The notes under the pieces were generated by a model that had not been told where the DNA came from, searched no databases, and saw only the letters and a program-made list of their open reading frames with translations. A DNA stretch of 64,000 bases, from the NCBI RefSeq assembly GCF_029223885.1, contig NZ_CP119409.1, positions 1,576,001 to 1,640,000 of the forward strand, read 5' to 3'. This document shows positions 17,692 through 24,595 of the stretch, piece after piece. The DNA comes from Pararhizobium gei (GTDB lineage: Bacteria > Pseudomonadota > Alphaproteobacteria > Rhizobiales > Rhizobiaceae). The position numbers and the translations under genes are program-made. The first letter of the stretch is position 1. Each line of letters opens with the position of its first letter.

Positions 17692-18149
17692 TTCAACAGG
17701 CCTCCGACACGCCCGCGAAGGGCGGCGCGCTGCCGTTCGAGATCGGCCAGACGCTCCTCCGTCTGCCAGAGCTGGATCACTTCTGCGTATCGGGCAGGCA
17801 CCGCGACAAAGCCTGAAAACTCGCAGAGGAAATTCAGAAGCTCGTAGCAACCGGTCGCGTCGATTAGGGCGATAAAGCGCTCGACCGTGATCTTCTGGTC
17901 GCGCCGGGCCGGGCTGGCATAGACGTCCAACATGTTTTCGGTCACACGCTGTCCGAGATAATCGGACATTTCCGCCGCGATCGTGTCACGAGGCTTGCCG
18001 CTCATCGCCATGGCTTCCGAAAGCACCCGCGCGATTTTCACATCCAGCGTGCCACCCTTGGCGACGTCGGGCTCAAAGCGCGCGACCACGGCTGGAGGCT
18101 GGTAGTCGCGGAAAAGGTCCATAGTGTCAGGATCGCGGCGCTTGCTCAT
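17688..18149 (-). CDS. Hypothetical early phage protein
   Basis: 153 residues. It contains a GKPRDTIAAEMSDYLGQRVTENMLDVY segment (about residues 50-78) that resembles a helix-turn-helix, and a C-terminal coiled-coil-like region (ERLADLERQRAALRGRVGG). Common upstream of transposase in rhizobial Mu-like phages, function not known to me. Confidence 0.6.
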   Translation of the reverse strand: MSKRRDPDTMDLFRDYQPPAVVARFEPDVAKGGTLDVKIARVLSEAMAMSGKPRDTIAAEMSDYLGQRVTENMLDVYASPARRDQKITVERFIALIDATGCYELLNFLCEFSGFVAVPARYAEVIQLWQTEERLADLERQRAALRGRVGGLLK

Positions 18150-18150
18150 C

Positions 18151-18984
18151 TTACAGAAGCCCCTTGCGCTTTACCCAGGAGACGATCCGCTCCTCGTGGA
18201 TGGAAAGAACGCTGTCCAGTTCCTCGTCTTTCAGGCCGGTCAGGGCCTTGTTGAGCGAGGCGAATTTCTTCTCGACATGCGAGGGCGCGCGGCCGTTCTC
18301 GATGATGATCAGCGCCTCCGCAACGTTGGCGGCTGTCGGCGGGCTGGAAAACAGGCAGTCGAGGACGGCCTTCTGATAAGCCGGCGTTTGCGCGGAAAGG
18401 AGCTTCAGGCTCGACTGGTGATCGGCAAGCCATGTCCCGGCCGCGCGCGCACGGGACGCGACGGTAAGGCCTTTCCAGATAGAGACGGCCATGCGGATGG
18501 CACGTTCGGAAAGCCCGATTTTCTCGGCCGTGTCCGCCACGAAACCGAAGATTTCGGGCGATGGCGGATCAAGTGGCAATTTTTGCCGTTTGATTTCTGA
18601 CTTTCTGTCGCCACCGTGTTTCCGTTCGGGATAGAGACGTTCGTAGGTCTGTTTCAACTCGTAAAGATGGTGAGCCCGATCGAGCGCATTGAGATCGTTG
18701 CGGCCGAGGTTCTCCATCACCTCTTCGAGGCGTGCTTCGTCGTCGTTGGCTGCGGTGGAAATCCTTGCGCGGATTGTCGGCCAATCGTTTTTCGTCGCGG
18801 CACCATGCCTGTGAAGGCCTGTGACAAGGCGAAAGCCGGTGTCGATCTTGCGGACGGTGATCGCGTTGATCTGGCCCTGGACCGTGAACAGGGAGGCAAG
18901 AGCATCGACCCAGGCCAAGTCCAGATCGCGGGCGCGATCGGTGGGGATGTCGATGTCTTTGAGGGGGATGTCGATGTCTGTCAT
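18151..18984 (-). CDS. ParB/Spo0J-like nuclease-domain protein
   Basis: 277 residues. The N-terminal ParB domain shows QGQINAITVRKIDTGFRLVTGLHR (about residues 40-65), in which the GLHR motif corresponds to the ParB box. A KorB-like helix-turn-helix follows near residues 140-160 (TAEKIGLSERAIRMA). Phage ParB-like proteins in transposable phages may regulate or cut DNA. Start is the ATG at 18984; the longer frame runs upstream without homology. Confidence 0.75.
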   Translation of the reverse strand: MTDIDIPLKDIDIPTDRARDLDLAWVDALASLFTVQGQINAITVRKIDTGFRLVTGLHRHGAATKNDWPTIRARISTAANDDEARLEEVMENLGRNDLNALDRAHHLYELKQTYERLYPERKHGGDRKSEIKRQKLPLDPPSPEIFGFVADTAEKIGLSERAIRMAVSIWKGLTVASRARAAGTWLADHQSSLKLLSAQTPAYQKAVLDCLFSSPPTAANVAEALIIIENGRAPSHVEKKFASLNKALTGLKDEELDSVLSIHEERIVSWVKRKGLL

Positions 18985-19096
18985 GTTGCTGCCTGCAATG
19001 CGAATGGAATGGATTGGTGCGGAGCCGCCGCTTGGGAGGACAAGGCGGCTCCGCTGGTTTTCCGCCGGACGCAACACCGGATCGGCGGAAAAAAGG

Positions 19097-19192
19097 TCAA
19101 TGTCTGCGGTTCTTGAGCAACCAGTAGAAGGCCAGAAGCTCGACCGCGATCCAGAAGCCCCACGCGGACATGGCGATCTGGAAGGACGTCAT
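19097..19192 (-). CDS. 31-residue membrane peptide
   Basis: A short frame (MTSFQIAMSAWGF start) contains one hydrophobic segment (about residues 8-26) and a basic end (KNRRH). Its ATG overlaps the stop of the upstream gene (TGATG). The size and coupling suggest a real small membrane protein; function unknown. Confidence 0.5.
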   Translation of the reverse strand: MTSFQIAMSAWGFWIAVELLAFYWLLKNRRH

Positions 19193-19950
19193 CAGGCGCT
19201 GACCTCCAATTGCTGGACGAGTTCGCGCAACTGCTCGGCCACGAACCTCTTTGCCCGCTCGCGGGCATCGGCCTGCAGCGCCAGGGTCTTTTCCTCGATC
19301 GCCTTTTCGACCAGCGCGCTGAGCGGGTTGCCGTCGCGTTTGGCGATGCCGGTCGGGGTCGAAACGGACAGGGCTACAGCAGCAAAGGATTGCGGGGTTA
19401 GCGGCTCAAACGGTTCTGGAGCGGGCGCGGCATTTGCTTTTTCGATCTGCCGGGCGGGTCGCTCGATCTCGCCCTTCGCCACGGCCTTGGTCCAAGCGTT
19501 GAAGTCGATCGGTAGAGGGCTCTCGAACCCGAGCGCACCGATGTCGGCGCAGAATGACCTGTACATGAACCGGTCTTCGAAGCCTCCTCCGGATGCCCGA
19601 TCCCAGGCCGCTTGCAACGCATTGGTCGCGCTGGGCGGGAGGGCGGCGAAATATGCCGGTACCGTCTGGACGTCGATATCCTGCGATTGATCCTCATGGG
19701 CGACGGCCGGCCGCGCCGGTTCGCCACCGGGGCAATCGATCAGACCTCCCTGCACGCCAGCGACCCAGCGCTTGACCACGGCACGCGGCGGCGGAGCAAT
19801 CTTGAGGTCGTTCAGCTCCTGAACGAAGTCACTGTAGGCAACAAGGCCATTGTAATTCGGGTCGCGGGATTTGCTCCAGAGCTGTCCTGCGGGACGAATG
19901 GCGGCTGTGGGCAGGTCGCTAAAAAAGGGAATCTGATGTGTGGTAGTCAT
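19192..19950 (-). CDS. Hypothetical early phage protein
   Basis: 252 residues. A central RASGGGFEDRFMYRSFCADIG segment and a C-terminal helical region (VEKAIEEKTLALQADARERAKRF) are visible; no family recognised. It is the second early gene after Ner. The inner ATG at 19950 is preferred, since the longer frame would overlap the upstream gene by over 90 bases. Confidence 0.55.
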   Translation of the reverse strand: MTTTHQIPFFSDLPTAAIRPAGQLWSKSRDPNYNGLVAYSDFVQELNDLKIAPPPRAVVKRWVAGVQGGLIDCPGGEPARPAVAHEDQSQDIDVQTVPAYFAALPPSATNALQAAWDRASGGGFEDRFMYRSFCADIGALGFESPLPIDFNAWTKAVAKGEIERPARQIEKANAAPAPEPFEPLTPQSFAAVALSVSTPTGIAKRDGNPLSALVEKAIEEKTLALQADARERAKRFVAEQLRELVQQLEVSA

Positions 19951-19966
19951 GGAAACGTCTCCAATG

Positions 19967-20386
19967 TTAGGCGTTAGCGGTCGGGCGTGCCGGCAGCTCC
20001 GCAAATTCGGGATCGGACAGGAAGCCGTCGCGCACGAGCGCGGCGCAAAGCGGCACGGCAAATTCCTCGCAAAGCACCTCGACGATGCGTTGTTCGATTT
20101 CTTCGCCGGTGATGTCGTCGAGTTTGTCGAGGATGAAAAAATGCGCAGGCATGTCGCCGGGTGCGTACAATGGCCTTTCGCCTTCGCTGGAAAAGCCGTT
20201 GAAGATTTTGGTAAGTGCGGTCGTGATCATTGGATCCCGACCGTTTGCGCTCTCGGTACTGTAGCCGTTCTCGATCAGTCGGCCATGAAGTCCAGCGGCG
20301 GCGATAATCAGGCTTTTGGCCTGCTCGACTGTCATGCAGCCGATGGTGTCAGCTGGCCCGCACACGAGGGGCATGGCCGCGATCAT
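19967..20386 (-). CDS. Hypothetical early phage protein
   Basis: 139 residues, acidic, mostly helical; contains HFFILDKLDDITGEEIEQRIVE in the middle. No family recognised. It overlaps ner by 4 bases. Confidence 0.55.
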   Translation of the reverse strand: MIAAMPLVCGPADTIGCMTVEQAKSLIIAAAGLHGRLIENGYSTESANGRDPMITTALTKIFNGFSSEGERPLYAPGDMPAHFFILDKLDDITGEEIEQRIVEVLCEEFAVPLCAALVRDGFLSDPEFAELPARPTANA

Positions 20387-20682
20387 GCCGCCACCCGCTT
20401 GTCAGCAGACGCGTTGGATTTTTGACTTTCTAACGGGCCGTACTTCGCGCTATCGTAAATCCGGGTAGTAGTTTTGGGGTAACGGTTCGGCCACAGAGTT
20501 TCGGGCTTTTCGTCGATAAACTCGGCGATGATACGCTCGTCGATGCTGTTGGGGCGGGTCCAGACATTGCGCATGCTGCTTGGGTTGCGGTCGTTTCGAA
20601 GCGCCAGCTGCTGAAGTGTCATGCCGCGTTCGTGGATTTCGCAAAGGATCCTCTTGGGGGTCCATTTGGGCGGTTTACTCAT
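20383..20682 (-). CDS. ner: Ner-like early regulator
   Basis: 99 residues. The N-terminal WTPKRILCEIHERGMTLQQL and helix-turn-helix through LRNDRNPSSMRNVWTRPNS match the Mu Ner/Nlp family, including the PETLWP motif. Ner represses early transcription and the repressor promoter. It is the first minus-strand gene facing the divergent repressor. An AGGAGT ribosome binding site lies 6 bases before its ATG. Confidence 0.85.
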   Translation of the reverse strand: MSKPPKWTPKRILCEIHERGMTLQQLALRNDRNPSSMRNVWTRPNSIDERIIAEFIDEKPETLWPNRYPKTTTRIYDSAKYGPLESQKSNASADKRVAA

Positions 20683-20697
20683 ACGGTTACTCCTGGG

Positions 20698-20730
20698 GAA
20701 AGCGGGTGGTGCAAACACCCGCTTTCTTTT
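20698..20730 (+). terminator. Hairpin with T tract in the ner-repressor intergenic region
   Basis: An 11-bp stem (GAAAGCGGGTG/CACCCGCTTTC) with a 7-base loop is followed on the plus strand by TTTT. It reads as a plus-strand terminator, but also sits in the leader of ner on the minus strand, where it could form an attenuator. No second role can be chosen from sequence alone. Confidence 0.5.
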
Positions 20731-20793
20731 GGTTGGTGAAGGACATTCGCCGTCAGCCGAAGCAGGCGGCTAACAAGGGATAACAGAGAAACG

Positions 20794-20808
20794 CTGTTTA
20801 TAAAACAG
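20794..20808. promoter_or_regulatory. Putative phage repressor operator
   Basis: A dyad CTGTTT-ATA-AAACAG lies 19 bases before the repressor start, with a further half-site (CTGTTTTT) at 20816-20823. The position between divergent repressor and ner genes suits autoregulation by the S24 repressor. Confidence 0.5.
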
Positions 20809-20826
20809 TATTTTTCTGTTTTTGGT

Positions 20827-21612
20827 ATGGGCAGAAAATCAGTAGCGAAAACGCCGTTTGCTCAAAGGCTTACTCAGCTGCGAGAAACGTTAGGATACGA
20901 GAGCCGCAGCGCTTTTGCGCTCGAACTAGGTTTCCACCCTGAGACCTTGGGGGGCTATGAGCGAGGCGATTCGATGCCGGACCTCGATTTTTTGGCCGAT
21001 TATTCGCAGAGATTTTCTGTTAATCTTCATTGGCTGATTTCCGGCAAGGGGGAAATGTTCCAGGGGCCGCTAAAGCCAAGAGGAGGGACAGATCGGCTCG
21101 GTGAAACGAAACAGATCAAGAAGCGAGCGCTCGAAGAAATGCCTGCATCTCGCAGTGCATCAAGTCTGGTAATCGACTGGGCACCGAACGATTTTGTGCG
21201 GTTGCCGCAATATGATGTGAAGGCATCTGCGGGGACAGGATTGGTCGCGATCAATCAAATGCCCGTTAGTGAAGTAGCGTTCGAGCGGGCTTTTCTGCGC
21301 AGTTTGGGGGGAGCGCCGGACCATTGTTTTTTGATGTGGTCCAGCGGCCCGAGTATGTTGCCAACCATACATGATGATTCGCTTATGATCGTCGATGCTA
21401 GTCAGACTGCGGTCGATGACGGACGGATCTACGTTTTCAGCGTAGGCAATGCGGTGTTGGTAAAACGCGCCCGCTGGCGGATGGACGGAAAACTGGAACT
21501 TACATCCGATAACAAAGAGATGCATTTTCCAGTTGAGATTTTCGATGCGGACCGTGTTGAAGATCTGGTTGTAGTAGGCAGGGTGATTTTCGTAGGCCAC
21601 AGGCCAATTTGA
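20827..21612 (+). CDS. Phage repressor, XRE helix-turn-helix plus S24 peptidase
   Basis: 261 residues. Residues 10-75 form an XRE helix-turn-helix. An Ala135-Gly136 pair is the likely self-cleavage site, and S176 (SGPSMLPT) and K213 (VLVKRARW) form the Ser-Lys dyad of S24/LexA-type repressors. It should keep the lysogenic state and be inactivated by RecA-stimulated self-cleavage after DNA damage, unlike Mu c, which is not SOS-cleaved. It is divergent from ner. Confidence 0.9.
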   Translation: MGRKSVAKTPFAQRLTQLRETLGYESRSAFALELGFHPETLGGYERGDSMPDLDFLADYSQRFSVNLHWLISGKGEMFQGPLKPRGGTDRLGETKQIKKRALEEMPASRSASSLVIDWAPNDFVRLPQYDVKASAGTGLVAINQMPVSEVAFERAFLRSLGGAPDHCFLMWSSGPSMLPTIHDDSLMIVDASQTAVDDGRIYVFSVGNAVLVKRARWRMDGKLELTSDNKEMHFPVEIFDADRVEDLVVVGRVIFVGHRPI

Positions 21613-21624
21613 CGGGGAAAATTT

Positions 21625-22116
21625 ATGCGACCTTTTTTCGTTTTGTCGCTTGTGGCAAGCCTCGTTGTGCCTGCCGGGGCACATGCTCAGACTGTAGAAG
21701 AAACCGTCGCATTCATCGTGCTTGGTCTGGAAGACAACTCGAATAAGATGACGAAGCATGGGACAGCCAAGATCATACAGCGATCTAGTTCACCGGCGAT
21801 CTACGACTTTGTCGGAGCCCCCCTCAAAGGTGGAATTGAGCGTGTCACGGTAAGGTCGATAAAAAAATGCACCATCGGAGTGACCATCGTTGGCGATCCC
21901 GAGGAGCCAGTCGAGATAGTTTACGACTTTGATAAATTCATAGACCTAGACTTGTCGCTAGGACTTCCAATTTTGACCTTTACCCCATCTTGCGGGGTCT
22001 CTCGGGATAACCTGTGCTCCGCCAAAGCGCCGTTGGAAGTCACGATGCCGGTTGACCGCTTGCTTAGAGCCCTCAGCTACCTTCGTTCGAATTTTTGCGC
22101 TGGCAATGCTTTCTAG
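21625..22116 (+). CDS. Secreted hypothetical protein (lysogeny cargo)
   Basis: 163 residues. A clear signal peptide (about residues 1-22, cut after AHA-Q) is followed by a beta-rich mature part with four Cys, probably disulfide-bonded in the periplasm. It starts 12 bases after the repressor and shares its strand, so it should be expressed in the lysogen. A moron role such as envelope change or superinfection exclusion is possible but not shown. Confidence 0.65.
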   Translation: MRPFFVLSLVASLVVPAGAHAQTVEETVAFIVLGLEDNSNKMTKHGTAKIIQRSSSPAIYDFVGAPLKGGIERVTVRSIKKCTIGVTIVGDPEEPVEIVYDFDKFIDLDLSLGLPILTFTPSCGVSRDNLCSAKAPLEVTMPVDRLLRALSYLRSNFCAGNAF

Positions 22117-22575
22117 GAATAAGCCGCTTTTTTCGGTTCGGACCTTGGGAGTGTCGGGAAGGCGCATGTACGGTAGGAAACTAATTAAATTTCAATCCTG
22201 TAGCTAAGGTCCGAAATCTTCGTTGAAGGTCCGAACAAATTTCGGACCTCAATTTCACCCGCATACCGGCTCGCAATTTATATCACTCTGATCTGTCGCG
22301 CCCAAAACATGCATTTCGTGCAAAATGCCTTCGTTTTGCTCATAGTTTTCAGAAACATGAAAGAATGCGTTCTCGTCAGCGCGATTGACAGAACAATGCG
22401 AGAAGAATGCGTGAATCTGTCCAGAAGGTTGCGCGATATTCTCGCACTTTCGCCACCCAATTTGCATTCCCCCCGCCGCCCCATCGTTAGAGGCTGCAGC
22501 CGTTTCCCTTTGATTCACAGGGACTTGCGGGCTGGTCAATCAGATAGGTCCGTGTCCAAAAGGTATCACCCCCCT
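22117..22575. other. Left-end region of the Mu-like prophage, no gene seen
   Basis: No frame here has gene-like features or a good ribosome binding site. The region is AT-richer than its surroundings, carries the AGGTCCGAA motifs and one CGTTAGA, and ends at the junction with the GTA terminase. A TGATACC read outward on the minus strand at about 22562-22568 is one candidate phage terminus. Confidence 0.5.
22137..22250. repeat. AGGTCCGAA repeats near the prophage end (putative transposase binding sites)
   Basis: Four copies of A(A)GGTCCGAA: inverted at 22137-22146, direct at 22206-22215 and 22226-22235, inverted at 22241-22250. The last two form a dyad with 9-bp arms. A shorter AGGTCCG occurs at 22546-22552, close to the prophage end. 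Number, orientation and place suit transposase end sites or an operator. Confidence 0.5.
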
Positions 22576-23085
22576 ACACTCGGGCGCCAGGAGCTCGACG
22601 GCGAGATGATCGAGGATCGCGAGGACGCGCTCTGGTCGCGCGCGGCGATCGAGAGCCTCAAGCTGCGCGAGACGGGGCCGCTCGGGCGCATCGTCGTGGC
22701 GGTCGATCCGCCTTCGGGCGCAGGACGAGGCTCCTGTTGCGGCATCATCGTCGCCGGGCTCGACCGGGCGGGGCGGGGGGTGGTTCTCGCGGACTGTTCG
22801 GTTGAGGGCGCAAGCCCGGCCGGATGGGCGGCTGCCGTGGTGCGCGCCTATCGCCGGTTCGATGCGGACCGGATCGTGGCCGAGGTCAACCAGGGCGGCG
22901 ACATGGTGCAGGCGGTGCTGAGGGGGATCGACGCGCAACTGCCGGTGACCTCGGTTCGGGCGTCCCGCGGAAAATGGCTGCGGGCAGAGCCGGTGGCCGC
23001 GCTTTACGAGCAGGGGCGTGTGGTGCATGCCGGATCATTTCCGGCTCTGGAAGACCAGATGTGCGAATTTAGACGATTGCCGTAA
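22576..23085 (+). pseudogene. GTA large terminase (g2), central fragment
   Basis: A frame that begins mid-protein at LGRQELDGE and shows the GTA terminase nuclease domain: VAVDPPSGAG, IVAEVNQGGDMV, VRASRGKWLRAEPVAALYEQGRV and FPALEDQMC. The upstream ATPase part is missing because the Mu-like prophage lies there. At the right end the reading frame enters the integrated element and stops after six altered codons. The remaining C-terminus is at 33553. The product cannot be a working terminase. Confidence 0.9.
23059..23066. repeat. attL core of the satellite
   Basis: ATGTGCGA, identical to the copy at 33545-33552. It falls in codons Met-Cys-Asp of the terminase DQMCDFG motif. Flanking bases differ directly outside the 8 bases. 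Confidence 0.75.
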
Positions 23086-23161
23086 AGGCAATGAAAAACA
23101 AAAGGTTGCGCTTTACAAAGAAGGCGCACAAAACCGTGAACACTGCAAGAACAAACGGTCT

Positions 23162-23172
23162 AACTGTAAAAC
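23162..23172 (+). repeat. Candidate integrase arm site near attL
   Basis: AACTGTAAAAC, identical to a site 61 bases before the attR core. Repeats of this kind inside both element ends suit arm-type binding by a tyrosine integrase. Confidence 0.45.
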
Positions 23173-23245
23173 CAAAATCAGCGTTGAGCTGACCAATGTC
23201 CAAAAGAAAACCGCCGCTCCGATTGCAGTCGGAAACGGCGGTTCT

Positions 23246-23458
23246 TTGTCTTCGGAACAGGAAAACTTCACTCCGAATTCCTATCCGAATACGTGCGCAG
23301 ATGCAATCAATTTGGCGGCGCATTGGCTTCACGAACATCGCACCGAAATCAAAGGGCCGGTTATTCCGGCGCTTAGGGATCGGTTCGGGCTGAAGAACCT
23401 TGATGCGATTGAGGCCACCAAGCGCGCTCACTCCCTTGCGTATGGGGGTGCGGTATGA
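23246..23458 (+). CDS. Small phage protein upstream of the replication/HTH gene
   Basis: 70 residues if a TTG start is used. The conserved part is LAAHWLHEHRTEIKGPVIPALRDRFGLKNLDAIEATKRA, a short helical module often found near the early genes of rhizobial phages. No in-frame ATG exists and the frame is open further upstream, so the start is uncertain. Its stop overlaps the next ATG (ATGA). Function unknown; a DNA-binding role is plausible. Confidence 0.55.
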   Translation: MSSEQENFTPNSYPNTCADAINLAAHWLHEHRTEIKGPVIPALRDRFGLKNLDAIEATKRAHSLAYGGAV

Positions 23459-24177
23459 GCGACCCCCTACAGGTTTCCTCCGCATTGCTTCGCACGCCGT
23501 TGATGCGCAAAGGGCCGCTCGATCCTGCCATTGTCGATGCCTATATGACGGGGGCTATTCCGACCATCGGCGCGAGCCGTGGGCCGATGGTTTCCAACGT
23601 CTTTAATCGCTACTCTCGCCGCCTCACGAGCTTGGTTGGCAGGAAGTGGCAGCGCTCTCCAGACCGGGCCGCATCAGTCGCACGTAAGCGTAAGCTGGGC
23701 GGCTCCAGCGGAATGCCCGACACTATCCGCCACCATTACACGGAAGGGGAGCGGGCTGCGCTCGTTGTCATCGCTGGTGAGGTGAAACACCATGGCATAT
23801 GTGACCTTCCCCTTGATCGCATAGCCGCCGTCGCAGGCGTGAGCCGCACTACGGTGCAGAACGCTATCCGACAGGCACGGCTCCGCCATCACCTTTCGGT
23901 AGAACCTCGCCCTCGCAAGGGGCAAAAGAACCTGACCAACATTCTGCGCGTCGTGTCGCGTGAGTGGGTCTCTTGGTTGAAGCGCGGGCCATCGCTGGCG
24001 AGAGAGATAGGGTTCAATTTAGTCCACCCCACGAAGACCACAGATAAAAAACATACGGAGAAAGGGAGCAAGAGCCGACAGGCTGGCATGCGTGGCAGCG
24101 TCAGAAGGGGCTTAGGAGAGGGAGCGGATGGCAAGGGCAGCGGACCCATGCCCCATGGAGGGCGTGGCAATGGCTGA
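23455..24177 (+). CDS. Helix-turn-helix protein before HNH/terminase (initiator- or TerS-like candidate)
   Basis: 240 residues. A helix-turn-helix stands near residues 120-145 (LDRIAAVAGVSRTTVQNAI), followed by basic residues and a strongly basic, Gly-rich C-terminus. The element has no other candidate for a replication initiator or a small terminase, and this gene sits where HK97-type phages place small terminase or HNH genes. Either role is inference. Overlaps the HNH gene by 8 bases. Confidence 0.55.
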   Translation: MSDPLQVSSALLRTPLMRKGPLDPAIVDAYMTGAIPTIGASRGPMVSNVFNRYSRRLTSLVGRKWQRSPDRAASVARKRKLGGSSGMPDTIRHHYTEGERAALVVIAGEVKHHGICDLPLDRIAAVAGVSRTTVQNAIRQARLRHHLSVEPRPRKGQKNLTNILRVVSREWVSWLKRGPSLAREIGFNLVHPTKTTDKKHTEKGSKSRQAGMRGSVRRGLGEGADGKGSGPMPHGGRGNG

Positions 24178-24595
24178 TTGGCCCTACGGTACGAGTGCAT
24201 GGCAGAAGCTCCGGCTTGCGAAGCTGGCGAGCAAACCTGTTTGCGAACCATGCGAGGCGCGGGGCGATGTGACAGTGGCGAATACGGTGGATCACATGAT
24301 GCCGATTACCAGCGGCGGCGATCCATTCCCGCCCCTCGATGGCCTGATGTCGATGTGCGAGCGTTGCCACAATGAGAAGACGGCAGCGAACGACCGGACG
24401 CACAAGAAACCGTTCGCGAGGAAGATCAAAGGCATCGATGCAGCGGGAAATCCGGTCGATCAGTCTGATGGTTGGCATAGGGGGGGCGGGTCAAATCACG
24501 AAAACGGCTCTTCGCCCGGACCGACGTTGGAGAGCGGAATATACTTAGTTTCAGACACAAAGCATAACGATAACAACGATTTGGGGTTTTCATAA
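24170..24595 (+). CDS. HNH endonuclease of the packaging module
   Basis: 141 residues. The HNH core contains the zinc pairs CEPC near residue 24 and CERCHN near 65, with the catalytic VDHMMPI between them and a following KTAANDRTHKKPF. HNH proteins beside HK97-type terminases stimulate terminase cutting at cos sites. The C-terminal 40 residues are polar and unconserved. Its stop overlaps the terminase ATG by one base. Confidence 0.85.
   Translation: MADWPYGTSAWQKLRLAKLASKPVCEPCEARGDVTVANTVDHMMPITSGGDPFPPLDGLMSMCERCHNEKTAANDRTHKKPFARKIKGIDAAGNPVDQSDGWHRGGGSNHENGSSPGPTLESGIYLVSDTKHNDNNDLGFS

Larger units (their letters stand above)
1..22570 (-). mobile_element. Mu-like transposable prophage, left half (runs off the window edge)
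   Basis: The gene order matches Mu-family phages read on the minus strand: repressor, ner, transposase A, transposition ATPase B, small early genes including gemA and mor, lysis genes, small and large terminase, portal, F, G and I. The major head and tail genes and the right end must lie beyond base 1. The left end is placed near 22,565-22,575, because recognisable GTA terminase sequence resumes at about 22,576. The exact terminal bases and the 5-bp target duplication cannot be fixed without the other end. Confidence 0.9.

Noticed and set aside
20794..20808. SOS (LexA) box before the repressor
   Set aside because: Spacing is 15 bases, and alphaproteobacterial LexA uses GTTC-N7-GTTC; a phage operator is the better reading.
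22309..22575. Open frame upstream of the terminase fragment that could be its N-terminus
   Set aside because: Its residues do not resemble the conserved terminase sequence; similarity starts only at LGRQELDGE. The openness is likely chance within the prophage end.
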